From NCBI GenBank assembly GCA_031769625.1, contig JAUIMM010000040.1:9172001-9236000 (forward strand): a DNA stretch of 64,000 nucleotides. Reading direction: 5' to 3'. A program made the translations under genes and the position numbers. The notes beneath the pieces are model-generated. The model saw only the letters and a list, made by a program, of their open reading frames with translations. It made no database searches and was not told the DNA's origin. Numbering within the stretch: the first letter of the stretch is position 1; each line of letters starts with the position of its first letter. This document shows, in pieces, positions 12,015 to 24,629 of the stretch. This stretch comes from Taudactylus pleione (Eukaryota > Chordata > Amphibia > Anura > Myobatrachidae).

Positions 12015-12475
12015 CAGTCGGGAAGCCGGCGGACCTAATCCCGACAGCCGGCTTCTCGACTGCTTAATCCCGGCGAGGGTTAAATGACAGGCGTCTAAAT
12101 CTAGACGCCTGTCATTTTACCGACGCCGGGAGCCTAGCATCCCGATCAAAGGGGCGCAGAGCGCGCATAGCCGTGGGGGGTTAGGGTTAGGTTTAGGGCT
12201 CCCAGGTGGGACTTAAGGTTAGGCACCCCCCCCGGGAGGTTAGGTTTAGGCTAGGGGAAGGGGGGATTAACGTTAGGCACCCCCGGGGGGGACTTAGGGT
12301 TAGACAGTGGGGAAGGGGGGGTTAGGTTTAAGCACCCCTAAGGGAGGGTTAGGGGGTAGAATTAGGTTAGACTATACTTACCTTTGATGATCGGGATTTC
12401 TTCCTCTGCTGGGATGCAGCTGTCGGGATTCCAACCACCGGGCATGGGTCTGGCGGTAAATCATACCGATATATA
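12015..12475. mobile_element. TTAGGG-rich dispersed element with terminal hairpin
   Basis: The left part is a hairpin (arms about 12016-12030 and 12048-12062, 'agtcgggaagccggc' pairing with 'gccggcttctcgact'). The middle (12180-12370) is a degenerate tandem of TTAGGG/TTAGG units separated by 'caccccc' and 'gggggg' spacers. Related copies are at 36347-37285 and, inverted, at 46049-46550. This is a dispersed family, not a true telomere. Confidence 0.7.
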
Positions 12476-12479
12476 TATT

Positions 12480-13050
12480 TTTTTATAAACAGACTGTGGT
12501 CTATTAAGCATCTTCTTACAAAAACAGAAGCATATGCAACATTGATATATGAAAGCCATAGCTAGAACACAGATTATCACTAGGTATACTCTGTGATATG
12601 CCTGGATTCAGTCCATCTTCCTCAGGTCTTTGCTGACAGAACACCTGCTGGACTCCTAGGCAATAGATTGAAGTGCGATTTTCAACAGTCATGTCAAATT
12701 GAAGCTTATAAAAATGATGATTTCTCACTTCCGAGAGGAAGAGCAATTTTTACACCTTTTCTAACTAAGCCTCCCACCATCCCCCTGTGAAAGCAGCACT
12801 TGATTTGACATGAGCTGGCAGCCATAATAATCTGCAGTCTTCAGGCTTGAAATTAGAGGTGCCAAGTCTAACTACATAATTCAGGTGATTAAGTTGTTTA
12901 AAAGCAGATGCTAAATAGGAACATATACGATGAGAAAAGTCACATTAAACTTCAATTTACAGAATGAGTTTTTGTTGTTTTTTTTATAAAACATGAAATA
13001 TTGCTACATATATTTAAATCAACTGCACAGAATATGTTCAATGAAAACAT
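12480..13050. other. Unrecognised AT-rich sequence
   Basis: No supported gene or repeat. The short ORFs carry no recognisable motif. Confidence 0.45.
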
Positions 13051-13053
13051 GTC

Positions 13054-13215
13054 TAATGCTGGGTACACACGGGACAATCTGTTCAGCAAACGATATCGCT
13101 GAACAATATCCCTTGAAATTCCTGGTGTGTAGTAGATGTTTCGAGGATCGGATCCCCGTCTTCAGGACATATGTCCTGATGACGGGGATACGATCCTCAA
13201 AACGTCGACACCAAT
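13054..13215. mobile_element. Partial 'gctgggtacacac' MITE with a 66-bp palindrome
   Basis: The left 80 bp match the element at 20383 ('tctgttcagcaaacgatatc'). The rest is a spacer-free palindrome at 13138-13203. The right terminal repeat expected for the family is missing or replaced. Confidence 0.6.
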
Positions 13216-14234
13216 AAATCACTAACTTGATTTTAGACTAGCAAGTCTCCTAGTGCCGCCTCATTTAAATATATAAAAATCTATATATACACACTATAAC
13301 CTGTCTCATCACTGTGACAAGAGCCTTAGTGGTATCACTCCCATTGTACCCACCACACTGGTAGCAAAACTCATCCTTAAATAACAAACAAGTAATTCCA
13401 TCTACAGCCCTCACAGTATACAATGGAAATCAGCTGATATAAACCAAAATATGCAACTAGCTGTACAAGTCATCATGTGTCTTGTACAATGGAAGTAAAC
13501 CTAGTGTTTATTGTTGACTAGGGTCTGTTGTGTCAATCTCTCAACGTGGACTGTACAGTTAAATAAATTTGACAAAAGACAATGTTTATAAACGTATAGT
13601 ACAGCAGACTGTTTCATTTGTTAATTCATTGATCTAAGCTAGTGACCAATGACGTGTGATTTTCATAGCACTCTGGAAGCATGCACTGAGAAAATTATGT
13701 TCTGAGCCTTCAAATAGTAAAATAAAAGTAAAAATATTGTTTGTCTCTACTTAAAAATAGAAAGATTTGATACACTTCATTTCACTTTAAAAATAACACC
13801 TCTCGCATGCTGTCTCATTCTTTCACGCTTTTCATTTTCCTGTATATTGAACTGCAGGAAATAATCTGCTTCCCACTGACAATGGTTGTGTTCCTAGACA
13901 TGAAAGGCAGTAGAAAGTGTACAAACAAAAAAAAGTGAACATTATACGGATCCAAGTATCGACTGCAATGAGAACTCATCTCACAACTATAGTCTCAAAA
14001 CAAATATAATAAATCTGGGCCTCACACATTAGACATAGATTATCTGAATAAATGTGACATTTGTATGTTGAAGCTGTACATTTTTCCTGACATTCAGCTT
14101 TAACCAGTGCTAGACTGAAGGGCCAGTGGGCAAGGAGCGGAAAATGATGGCTCCACGGCACGCTGCACCAAAGAATGGGTGTGACATTACATATCCATCG
14201 AAGCATGAAAATTATCATTTTAAAGAGCTATATT

Positions 14235-14280
14235 CAGTGGCGGATCTTACCTAGAGGCTGCAGCCCACCTCCCCTCTCTT
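14235..14280. mobile_element. hAT-like terminal fragment
   Basis: 'cagtggcggatcttaccta' followed by 'ctgcagccc' matches the end motif seen in the fold-back at 59040. Only one end is found here. Confidence 0.4.
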
Positions 14281-14325
14281 AGGTAATTAACAGCACTTTT
14301 TTCCTACCAGAAAAAGGTGCTGGTC

Positions 14326-14470
14326 TAACTCAAAGTTACAAGTTCAGAAAAGATTCATAGTGGCCTCCACACTATGGATAAGTGTTAAGACACTTATTTT
14401 ATTCATTTCTGAAAAGATTTCACCAATTTCTTCCTGTTTCTGGAACTAGTTATAAAAATTAAGCATTACA
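14326..14470. repeat. Dispersed repeat, copy 1
   Basis: It shares an ordered series of motifs with 61240-61380: 'gttacaag', 'aagattcatagt', 'ttattttattcatttc', a 'gaac(t)agtt/ctattt' stretch and 'ataa'. The source family is not recognised. Confidence 0.5.
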
Positions 14471-15654
14471 CAAACTGCTGAGTAACACCAGAAACAAAGC
14501 ACTGGTAACTACTAATTACATACATTATAGCAGAAATTATTCAAATGTGTCTAAAAGGGGCGTATGAGACAAACAGCAGTTCAGCAGCCTTTTAAGCAAT
14601 ATTTGGAATGACTATAGAGTGTTTGGACTTTAAAGCAAACTACACCACAAAATGTTTACAGCTGGGAGAAGAAGAAAAAAATCAAATACTATTTATGAGA
14701 AACATTCCATTTGAACCTGAAATAGGGACATTTTGTATGCAATTGAAAGTTACTGAATAGATCACTGCTTTTGAGAAGTGACATAAAAAAAATTAGCAAA
14801 AGGTGACGAAAGACGTACAAGGTCTAGCCCACCTAAATTTGCTATATACTAGAATAATCGAAACCCAGGAGGATTAAGGACAATGTTGCAAAGTAATGAA
14901 GGGCTGGATTCTGAACAAATCACTTGCCAAAGCTGTTAATTATAGTTGAGGGAGATCATTACTTTAGGTCATAATTCAAATCTCTATTTTAATCCATTAC
15001 AAATGATACTATAAAGTGACTGTACATTAATGAGTTGGCATGTGCAAGTCACAAGTGAGCCCCTGCATAAAGCTCAGGATTTTATTACTTTCATAGATGT
15101 AAGGGAAGGTAATATGAATCTTTACCAAAGCTTTATGACAACTGTATTTTAAGAGATTAGGAGAAATACATAACCATGGGTGTCCCAGCAACAAATAAAG
15201 AAATTTGCACTTGAGAAGATCACAAATTATAGGATGCATACATAATTAAAGGATATGCCTTTGGAGCTACACAGTTCTCATGATAAAGGGCTGTCTATTT
15301 CCGTACAGTGTCTGTAGAAGGGCAAGCTTCCAGCAAATTAGCATGGGAAAGCTTTCACATGCGTAACGTATTCACATAACCTCGAAAAATTGTACTGGTG
15401 TAAAAGAATAAACACACACACACACACACCAATAACACTAGCGGAGAGATGAACTGCAATAATTAAACATTTAATAAAAATACCCTGACAATTTTTAGAT
15501 TTTAAAGATGTCGATACTGCAATATTAAATTTATAATGAAAACAAAGTAGGGAGGATTTCAGATTCAGAAACAGCAAAGCATGCAATCATATCTGAGCTG
15601 TCAATTAGTGTCACATTTATGAAGCCCATTACTCTATTTTAAATTGTAAAATCT

Positions 15655-15930
15655 GGGCCTGATTCAGAGATGGACGAAATTTCAGAGTCGCACACAATCG
15701 GCTGTGCAATAAGGTCTATCTAAAGTCCTAATGCAGCAGGTAGGTGTCTGTTGGTTGCTGCATCTGCAATTCCAGCGCTGCAACCGAGGTCACAGCCTGG
15801 GATCACCATCGCAAACACCAGATGCTCCTTTGGCCAGGCTACGGAAACTGAAACTTACCATAGCCTGACCGGGTCCTGGTTACTTGCGAGGCCAGGAAAT
15901 CTGCGTCCACCCATTCTCTGAATCAGGCCC
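15655..15930. mobile_element. GGGCCTGATTCAGAG family MITE, TCT duplication
   Basis: It starts GGGCCTGATTCAGAG and ends CTCTGAATCAGGCCC. TCT occurs on both sides (15652-15654, 15931-15933). The 276-bp interior is non-coding. Confidence 0.8.
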
Positions 15931-15939
15931 TCTGTCTGT

Positions 15940-17330
15940 AAAGGGGAATGTAATAGAAAACTTATTTTCTAAGGTTCTGTTCATGGGTTCCAAAATTTGA
16001 ATCATCTCTTGAAGAGAAAACTCCATTTGTAAGTTTTATTTTCTTTATATTTTTTTAATTCAAACATGGGCATGCTGAATAACATATTACTTCTCAACAT
16101 GTTTGTTGTTGAGTGACGCACTGCTTCATCAGCCAAAGTTAAATTAGTTACAAACTCCAATGCAACTGTGCATATTTAGTGGCCAAAAAAATAATGGAAA
16201 TGACAGCAAACTTCTGTCTGCCAAGCAGTCATGGTTTTGTACATTAAAATACCAGAAAATGAATGCCAAATCCATGGCTCACCTGCTGCTGCTGTAGAAC
16301 TACAAGTCCCTGCACATTCTTTGCATCAGTGCTGTTTATGAACTTACATAGCACTACAGCATCTGTTCACAGGCCGGTAACCTGCTTAATGTGCATTAAA
16401 AGTAAAATGAAATAAAGCATTACAAGACCAAAGTGACAGCCCAGTATGTTCATGGATATCACGTTTATGTTTCATATAGAAAAAGAAAATGCCCTCTCTG
16501 TGATATACAGCTTGCCAGCAATGATGCACAATGCCACACGCTGACTGCAATACTAAAGTACAAAGTTGGGGCTATACTTCTGGGTAAATCATTAACTGTG
16601 CTCTTCTCTTTTTACATATTGTTGACTTTAAAATAGCTGCAGCCAATCAATCAGATTACAGATTGCATTAAGCAACTGTCAGATACCACTGTGAAGACTT
16701 TGTGTGGTTTGCAATTCTATTGCATATGCATGAGGAGAGACTACATGAGGCTCAGAAAGGCAGATGATGGGTTTATACTAATATGCATGGCTGGGTAACA
16801 TGTTACCTAAGAGCATTCGTAAATAAAGAGGAGTACGGTAGAGAGGCGGTAGTGTATAATAATGTTCACGTTTACGTTTAACCAACTGCTGCTTTTTCAG
16901 CACCATTCTGTCAAATACTGGCATACGAAAAAGCTTTGTAGGTATGGGACAAGAAGCAGATTTAGGGAGAGATGTATCAAGCCTTGTAGAGAGATAAAGT
17001 GGAGACATTGCTTTGCCACTTTCTCCCTCTCCAAAGCTTGATACAACTCCCCTTCAATGTAATAGAAATTGCTAGAGAAAAGTAAAATTAATACAACTTT
17101 AAAATAGTGAAATCATACTTGGCTACTTTCTGATCTCCCAGAGGAGAGGGCTAGGAGGCAGGTGAGAGGTGTGTGATGACACAAGTGTGAGACAATGTAC
17201 AGCGGAAGGTGGGGCCCATGACAACACATGTCAACAACAACTAATCAGGCCCCGAGCATCGCTGAGTGAGAGGCCTAACAGCACCATGACGCCATGCTCA
17301 CCTACTGCAGTGGGGACATCAGTACATCTT
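15940..17330. other. Mostly unrecognised sequence
   Basis: A short palindromic MITE at 16966-17052 is listed separately. Otherwise no gene or repeat could be supported. Confidence 0.45.
16966..17052. mobile_element. Short palindromic MITE ('gtatcaagcctt' ends)
   Basis: 'gatgtatcaagccttgtaga' and 'ccaaagcttgatacaact' are inverted. It is a compact relative of the 2537/27375/35606 group. Confidence 0.55.
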
Positions 17331-17334
17331 AAAC

Positions 17335-17443
17335 CAGTGGTTCTCCAATGTGACAATTGGTCGCACACACCCCTGAGCCCAGCTAGTTGGTCTGGAAAAT
17401 GTGAACTTTTAGGGGTCCTGAGGACCAGGGTGGTGAAATACTG
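17335..17443. mobile_element. Short hAT-like MITE
   Basis: It starts CAGTGGTTCTCCAA, the common vertebrate hAT end, and ends in a decayed inverted copy 'gtggtgaaatactg'. It is 109 bp long. The target duplication is not clear. Confidence 0.5.
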
Positions 17444-17449
17444 ATCTAA

Positions 17450-18320
17450 GCCACAGTCCAAGTTTAGAGTGGCTGTTTAAAGAAGTTGTTCCTCTGCTAC
17501 ACTTTATCATACCACCTCCAAATGTACTCACATATACAGCTATGGCTATCTTTTAGCTTTATCCATCTGTAAGGGACAAAACACTGCACATAGTTGCTCC
17601 ATGGACTGTCTGCCCAAGCTGCATAATTGAGCCTAAATAATAGATTGCTTTAGAGTAGTGATTAAACCACAATTTTTAATATACATTCCCCTTTTTCACC
17701 ACATAATAGAGGAAGGATTCCCTTTATTACCTGAGGCCATATGCCAGACCACACACACACTACACAGATTTATACACCCTTATGAGCTGCGGATACACAT
17801 AGGGGTATTTTTTTTATCATGGTTGTTTACTTTTACAAAAGCACTTATGCTTTTTTTGTTTTTTTAAGTAAACAGTTTTTTCAATTTATCCTTTTTTATA
17901 GATTTTTTTTTTTTTAGACATAAAAACAGAAACATTTTAAAAAGGCAAAACTAGGTTGGTTTTACCCTTTGCAATCATACTTTCAGACTAGCAACTAAAT
18001 TGCCAAAAGCTTGCAGACTATTACATTTAGCTCTATGTTGCCAAAAAAAAATAAAAAAATTTTGTTGCAATTATTTTCACAAAAAATAATCAAAAGAAAC
18101 AAGTTAGGCAAAAGTAGGTGATAAGAATAAAGTAGAGCTAATACACCATTTACATTAGGAGAGGAGCATGTTTCGATCAGACACACATCTCGCACACAGA
18201 ATTGTTGTCTTTTGTTGTGCAGCTGTGTACAGCTGTGCGCTGTACATTGTGGGACTAAGGATAGAAGAAAAAAAAAAAAAAAAAAAGGACTACAACAACA
18301 CAGAAGGTATGTCAGGATGG
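17450..18320. other. Unrecognised AT-rich sequence
   Basis: Several T and A homopolymer runs (for example 17908-17920 and 18269-18287). No gene or element ends were found. Confidence 0.45.
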
Positions 18321-18328
18321 AATTTCTA

Positions 18329-18757
18329 CTAGGGTTACCACCTTTGTATTATCAGATTTCCCTACAGGGGGAGTGGCCAATATCGCAGTAGGGTCACAAC
18401 CATTTTATCTTTCAGATTTGAGGCCGTACTATACCATTCGAATGAAGGCAGAGAAATTTCAGTCAGTGAGACAATCAGAGGGGGCGTGGCGGCTGCAGTA
18501 GCAGGCTATGATCAGCTTTACATTACTGGGGCTGCTGGTGGAGGACTACAAGGCAGGGCAGGCCTCAGTGTTTGACTGAGGTCTCCAGCTCTCCTGCACT
18601 TCATTGCAGTCAGTGTGGTGGGTGGAAGGTAGAATAAGGGGAGCAGAGAAGTATGCTGCATTCACGAGGGACATTGCCTATCTAGGATTAATACTACTCC
18701 GGACATATTTAATGATTACCAGAATGTACAGAGTAATCCCGGACAGGTGGTAAAACT
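18329..18757. mobile_element. hAT-like element with 'agggttaccacc' ends
   Basis: The left end 'ctagggttaccacc' and right end 'ggtggtaaaact' are inverted copies. 'aatttct' lies on both sides (18321-18327 and 18758-18764), most of an 8-bp duplication. The interior has no coding sequence. Confidence 0.6.
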
Positions 18758-18769
18758 AATTTCTGTACC

Positions 18770-19685
18770 TGAATCAAAGACATCAAAATTAGTACATAAA
18801 AGCATTGAAATTGGACATTCTTAAAGCTTGATATAATGTCCTTGATTGCTCAAAAGAACTTTTCATTTATGTTGAGGTTGCTAGCAGCAGTCACGTGTGT
18901 TGGCAATCAGTATTTTATACACTCTGCAGCAGGGAGGCCTTGAGAACATGCCGTAGAAATAGAATACAAATTAAAGGTTTTCTCTTTGCTTTTATTAAGA
19001 CTTTTTTCAACACCCATGTGTACAAGGGCCTAAGGATATATTTTAGCCTTTACAGCTGACAGAACAATAAAATTGCCTTGAGCATCAATACAGAATTATC
19101 TTGCTTTGTATAATGGGGGTTGAGTGGGTAAAAAGTAAAAGGTAGTAGTAACGGGAACCATATTCGCTCAGAAGCCCAATAGCACGGGGGCAAAACAAAT
19201 CAGCACACAATTCAGAGGTTATAACTTATAATAAAACTCCCTTTTATTCTTGTAGAAATATGAATACTACAAAATCTTTGTACAAAGTATAAATCAGACA
19301 GATATAGGCAAGTCCATACATGTATGTCTACTCATAGCTTGCCCTACCCAGGTCCAAGATAGTCCATTTCATAACATAACAGAGCTTGTGCATTCCATTT
19401 GGAAATCCCCTGCCTCGTCTGGCATTCTTCAGATGAAGCCAGCTCAGAGACACTCCTTTTTGAGAACAGAAAAATTCCAACGCATTCATCAGACATTGAG
19501 TAAGCTTCATGCTCTCATACTTTTTAAAGGATAGATTTGCTTAGAATTGAAACCGATGCAAGTGCAGATGTGTATGTTTAATAAATTAGAGAATATGAGG
19601 AGATAGACTTTATATTACTGTAGTAAGGCCAGTTACCCATTGTTGTTAAAATCCTGTTTGTGCCAGCATGAATAATAATGCCGAC
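18770..19685. other. Unrecognised sequence
   Basis: No supported feature. The ORF at 19328-19510 (-) has no recognised motif. Confidence 0.45.
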
Positions 19686-19689
19686 TGAG

Positions 19690-19989
19690 GAATGTTTGAG
19701 TGATTACGACATTGTAATCGTTCAGTTGTTCCTAATCATGTAGGTGCCCACACTGAATGATATGTCGTTCAGTGCAAGCACCCTCCCTCATCCCCGAACA
19801 TGGCCAATCTGTCACTATCGGCAGATTGACCGGCATGTTCAGGCAATGATTGATATCGGAAATGATCAGAGCGAGCGCGCATCACTGGTAGTTTCCGACA
19901 TTATACTGCCCAATCTATGCACAATTAATGAGTGATTGAACGATTATGATGTAGTAATCGTTCAATTGGCAAGTGGATACATGGCTTAA
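19690..19989. mobile_element. Harbinger-like MITE ('aagtggatac' end group)
   Basis: It shares 'gacattgtaatcgttcagt', 'catggccaatctgtc' and 'ggcagattgacc' with elements at 54993-55276 and 62894-63191. Its right end is 'ggcaagtggatacatggc'. The left end is not sharply resolved. Confidence 0.6.
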
Positions 19990-20382
19990 CTCATGTTAGG
20001 TTCTCCATTGCCCCCCTATACCGTATACATGGGGAATAACTGGTTACACATCACATAAAGGTCACCCAAAAATTAGATTAGATCAATGGACTAACTGAAG
20101 AGATTGTTAGAAACAATCTAGATATATTTATTAATATACAGTTCCCGTTAGGCTGTTTCAACAGGATGCCGTGCCCTGACGGATTTTAAAAGTCTAAAAA
20201 ACTGACTTAAAAATAAAAAACCTGGTGTAAACCAAATAATTTTTTTTTTATCCCCCCAAACCTGACGGTTTGTAAAATACATCAATGAATTTGTATCAGA
20301 AAGCATTACTGTATTTGACCCAAAAACAGCTGAGAATAGCAGAACAGTACAGAGTTACAAGGTTGGACAGAGCATCTCCCTG

Positions 20383-20706
20383 TGATGCTGGGTAAACACA
20401 GGACGATCTGTTCAGCAAACGATATCGCTGAACGATCTCCCTTGAAATTCCTGGTGTGCTGGATGAACGATATCGTTCATCCACACACTAAATATATCAT
20501 GAACGACCAATGACCAATAATCCTTCTCCCATATGGAAAATGAACGATATCATCCAGGTTGGCCTGCATGCATGCATGGACGATATCGTTATCGTCCAGC
20601 GGGAGTGCGCATCATTGATCGTTCATTGCATACACACGGAACGATATGAATGATATATCGTTGAACAATATAGTTCAAAAGATATCTTCTCGTGTGTATG
20701 CACCTT
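20383..20706. mobile_element. MITE of the 'gctgggtacacac' group
   Basis: The ends 'gatgctgggtaaacac' and 'gtgtgtatgcacctt' are roughly inverted, and the interior is dense in 'cgatatcg' and 'gaacgatatcgttc' palindromes. The left 80 bp match the copy at 13054. Confidence 0.65.
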
Positions 20707-21130
20707 GAGAGAGATGTACTAAGCCTTAGAGAGAGATAAAGTAAAGAGATAAAGTCATACTTGACTACTTTATTTTTCCTCACTGGTAAAAGCCCAGGGA
20801 GGAAAAGCAGGTGGGTGGAGAAGGGGGCTGGCTGGGCTTTTTTGCATCATTAAGGCCCCCTGCTGTAAACTGCAGTAAATGCATTGTATTTAAATATGGG
20901 GCAGGGCTAAATGATGCAAGTCTATAAGAACTGCAAGCAGGAGAAGTGAGGGGTCAGAAACAGGAGCAAATCAGTGTGAATTGACCAGTGGGGCTGTAGC
21001 ATAGGAGAGAAGGAGCTAAAAGCCAATGCTGTACATGTGGATATAGGGTTGAGTAGAACACAATGAAAGAGGGTCAGACTAGTGATAGGGAACAATGGAC
21101 TAACTGAAGAGAGCTGACAAACATGTCAAC
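20707..21130. other. Half-MITE followed by unrecognised sequence
   Basis: 'gagagatgtactaagcctta' at 20708 resembles one arm of the element at 35606. No matching second arm was found, and the rest is unrecognised. Confidence 0.4.
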
Positions 21131-21151
21131 TTTCTTAACATGGTGGACTCT

Positions 21152-21620
21152 GGGCCTGATTCAGAGATGGACGCAACACAGCAGCGAAAATATGCTGTTA
21201 GCAAAGGTCACCAGAGCAGAAAGACGCCCACTGCTGCCTTATCTGCGTACAAAGCATACCTGCGTAATTATCAGTACCATCATGCACATTGGTGGCCATC
21301 TTGCCCTTGCAGCAGGTCTGACCTGCCGCAGCCTTGGGAGCTCTTCTGACACGCAGAGCTGCACATGCAATCGCAGTGGCTAATTTATACATGCCCACGT
21401 AACAGCGTTTAAATGGACAGGCACGCCCGCATTGTGACCACTCCCTGTTACCACCCCCAAACGCTGAGAACCTGTCAAGTTACTTTGTGATGGGATTCTC
21501 TGTGTGCATCTGTAATCACAATGCGATCGATGCGCACGCGCAGTGCAGCTTACACACATAGGGAAACAATCGCTCAATCTGTGTGAAAGTCACATTAGCG
21601 TTCATCTCTGAATCAGGCCC
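21152..21620. mobile_element. GGGCCTGATTCAGAG family MITE, TCT duplication
   Basis: It starts GGGCCTGATTCAGAG and ends CTCTGAATCAGGCCC, with TCT on both sides (21149-21151, 21621-21623). It is 469 bp, rich in 'gca' and 'cgc' motifs, and has no transposase. Confidence 0.8.
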
Positions 21621-21991
21621 TCTGTTAGAAAAACTTTGGAGCCCAGTAACTGCTGTCTTTTAGGGGTTTATTTAGTAAAAATATGCCCAAATTAGTATAA
21701 AATGACCAGCACTTTTCGCCGTCTGTATATCACTGTATTTATTTGAATCATCATGCTGGGACAGACCATGCATTAAAGCACTGTCCCAGTGAGAAGATAC
21801 TATTACAATAGTAACGCCTTTCGGATCTGTCTGTATCCTGTCACAGTCCATGCCTCGGCTTGCACACAAGCAGAGCATTAGTGAGGGGATTTCCCTTAAT
21901 GGGAGGGAGAGAGGGGCGGGTGTAAGATAAAGAGATCATACGCAAAAAGGGAGAGAAAAAAAGACTGGAAGTAGAATGATTGACGGAAGAG

Positions 21992-22299
21992 CAGGGCCGG
22001 CCTAAGGCATGTGCGACCAGTGTGATCGAACAGGGGCGCCACCCCATAGAGGGCACCTCCGCAGCTGTGCGGTGGTACCGGACCCCGGAGAAGGTGAATG
22101 GATGCTGCACGCAGCATCCATTCAGTGCAGGGAGAGGGCTGGGGGCAGCCCAAGCTAGTGAGAGAGTGCTGGGCTCGCCCCCAGCCTGACATTTAGGGGG
22201 TGTGGCCTATGTTACTTACTCCACACCCCCTTTCCGGGCGCACAACAGGTGCATCCATCGAGTTCGGCACAGGGCCGGATCCTACTGGAGCCGGCCCTG
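21992..22299. mobile_element. hAT-like MITE with CAGGGCCGGC ends
   Basis: It starts CAGGGCCGGC and ends GCCGGCCCTG. The flanks CGGAAGAG (21984-21991) and CAGAAGAG (22300-22307) match at 7 of 8 positions, fitting hAT. Relatives are at 54602-54992 and, as an end fragment, at about 58350-58442. Confidence 0.75.
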
Positions 22300-22328
22300 C
22301 AGAAGAGGTAATCATTAATAATCATAAT

Positions 22329-22568
22329 TCAAATCAATTCAGTGCGCTGTTGATAGCACCGGTTGGGAGCTCCAGGAGCGGTTCAATTTTCCGGCTTAGC
22401 GCGGCCAGCACTTTAGTTGGAGAATGCCAGTTCTTACAACTAAACATAAGTTGCGAGAACTGGCATTCTCAGACTTAACTTCTAACTGTCGAACCTAACA
22501 GTGCACTGAATTGAATAGCTTCAGGAGATTCCTCCCAGCGCTATCAACAGCGCACTGAATTGAACCCC
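22329..22568. mobile_element. MITE related to the nested element at 2931
   Basis: The outer arms 'caattcagtgcgctg' and 'cagcgcactgaattg' are inverted. The inner arms 'gagaatgccagttct' and 'agaactggcattctc' match those of 2931-3253. Confidence 0.7.
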
Positions 22569-22569
22569 C

Positions 22570-23045
22570 TTTTTAAGTCTTAAATATTTATTATTCTGCC
22601 TACTTTACTTATGTGTGTGTTTACAACACTTCACCTCAAAAGGCTGCTGGGAAGAGTCTGGGGAGTATCTGAGGGAGGGAGAAAGTAGGAAGAGAACATT
22701 TGTTCCCTGCTTTTCTCTACTTCTGTAAGAAAAATACACATAACACACCATCAAGAGGTGCCGGTGATCGGTTTTCACCAAAACATAATAAAACATTAGA
22801 ATAGTATGCCAACACGTGCGTGGGGGGTTTGATAAATATGTTTGCTTGGTTGTGCATTTGTCACTTTTCTTTTTCCAGTGAGGTGGGGGCTGCAATTAGG
22901 AACTCAATGATAACAAATGCATACAGTATATTCAGTCTCCGAGGTATGTGCTATCCCAGTTTCTAATTTATAGATGAGATTTTGTCTACAATCCTTTTAA
23001 CTCAAATGCAATGGACACTGGTGTCATGCAATAGTGGCTCTATTT
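22570..23045. other. Unrecognised sequence
   Basis: No gene or repeat ends. The minus-strand ORF at 22605-22895 shows no family motif. Confidence 0.4.
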
Positions 23046-23053
23046 CACTACGT

Positions 23054-24629
23054 CAGCAGTTCTCAAACTGTGGGTTGTGACCCCAAAGTGGGTCGCGGCC
23101 ATCCCAGCTTGGGGTCGCGACTCACCTGGGGTCAGGTTGATGACTCCTCTGATCTCTCAGTCAGTGATCTGAGGAGAGTGAAACCAGTTGAACTGTCTGT
23201 TATTTCAGACTCCTCGGATCTCTGGCTGAGAGATCCGAGGAGTCATCAGGCAGCCCCGCCCCCACCCCAGTGCTCAGCATCTCCTGTCCTCCTGCCCAGT
23301 AGCAGAAATTGACACACAGGCAGCAAGCCTCAGCAGCAGACAGACTCAGAGAAGCCAGCTGCCGGACTCTCTCTGCAGTCTGTGCAGATGTTCTTAAGTA
23401 AGTGCAGCCTGGGGGACCGCTGCTGCACTTACTGACGCTGCTGGGACACAGAATGTGTGATGATTGCTGTGGAGGAGGAAGAAACATCAGCAGGGGAGCA
23501 TGAGGAATAAGGGGAGTGCTGAGCACAGACCCCATGGAGGAACAGGGGAGCACATAGTGTGTGAACTGGAGGGGGGGAAAACAGAAAATAAATGAATTTA
23601 TTAAAAACCTACTGCCCCCTCTGTCTTTCTCACTTACTGCCTCCCCCTGTCACCCTCTGCCTCTCCCTGCCTTCGCGTAACCCACTGCCACCCTCTGTCT
23701 CTCCCTTTCACCCTCTGCCTCCCCCTGTCACCCACTGGTTCTCCCTCTTACCCACTGCCTCCTAAGTCACCCTTTGCCTCCCCAGTCACCCACTGTCTTT
23801 CCTGCCACCCTCTGGCTCTCTCTGCCACCCTTTGCTGCTTCTTGCCAGCCACTGCCTCTCTCTGTCACCACTTCCTCCCCTGTCACCCACTGCTTCATGC
23901 TGCCTTCCAGTACCTCCTCCTGCAACCCACTCCCTTTTCCTGTCATCCACTGCTTCTCCCTGCCACCCACTGCCTCTCCTTCACCCACAGACACCCTCTG
24001 CTTCCCCCTGTTCTTCCCTATTAACCACTGCCTCCTACATCACCTATTGCCTCCCCAGTTACCCTCTGCCTTTCCATGCCACCCTCTGCTTCACCCTCCA
24101 CTATCTGCCTGCCTCGTCACCCTTTGGTTCTCCCCGTTACCCACTGCTTCCTATGTCACCCTTTGCCTCCCACCGCCTCGCCAGTCACCCACTGTCTCCC
24201 CTGCCACCCTATGCTGCTCCTTGCCAGCCACTGCCACTCCCTGCCTCTCCATCAACTTCCGGCACCCACAGCTTCTCCCTATTACCCACTGCCTCCTACG
24301 TCACCTATTGCCTCCCCAGTCACCCTCTGCCTTTCCATGCCACCCTCTGCCACCATCTTCCTCACCCCTGTCACCCACAGCTTCTCCTCTTACGTCACCA
24401 GTAACCCACTGTCTCCTCAGTCTTGCAGGGACAGGGGCTTCGAAAAGAGCTTGTTCCAGCAATGTGTAAAAAATGAAATGATCACATTGTCGGACACCTT
24501 AGAGTTTTGTGTCTCTATAGTGTTACTGTGCATGAGCAGTCTTGCTGACCACACAGTAACATGCTGGGGTCCTGTAATAATTTTTATTGTTAGACGGGGT
24601 CCCAGAATAAAAAAGTTTGAGAACCCATG
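23054..24629. mobile_element. hAT-like element filled with C/T-rich minisatellite
   Basis: The left end CAGCAGTTCTCAAACTGTGG and a right end whose reverse complement reads CATGGGTTCTCAAACT form the common vertebrate hAT inverted repeat. The flanks CACTACGT and CACTACTG agree at 6 of 8 positions. The left part has 'tcctcggatctctggctgag' inverted motifs, and the centre is the minisatellite at 23602-24420. No transposase remains. Confidence 0.65.
23602..24420. repeat. C/T-rich degenerate minisatellite
   Basis: Irregular units built from 'cactgcctcc', 'gtcaccctctgcc' and 'tctccctgcc' repeat over about 0.8 kb. A larger segment recurs ('tacgtcacctattgcctcc' near 24031 and 24297), so there is higher-order duplication. 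The long Ser/Pro/Leu-rich ORFs here are by-products. Confidence 0.8.

Larger units (their letters stand above)
13216..15654. other. Mostly unrecognised AT-rich sequence
   Basis: Apart from a hAT-like end at 14235 and a diffuse repeat at 14326-14470, listed separately, nothing could be identified. A short AC run lies at 15412-15430. Confidence 0.45.

Noticed and set aside
12180..12370. True interstitial telomere from chromosome fusion
   Set aside because: The TTAGGG units are degenerate, spaced by G- and C-runs, and recur inside similar elements elsewhere in the window, so a dispersed repeat is the simpler explanation.
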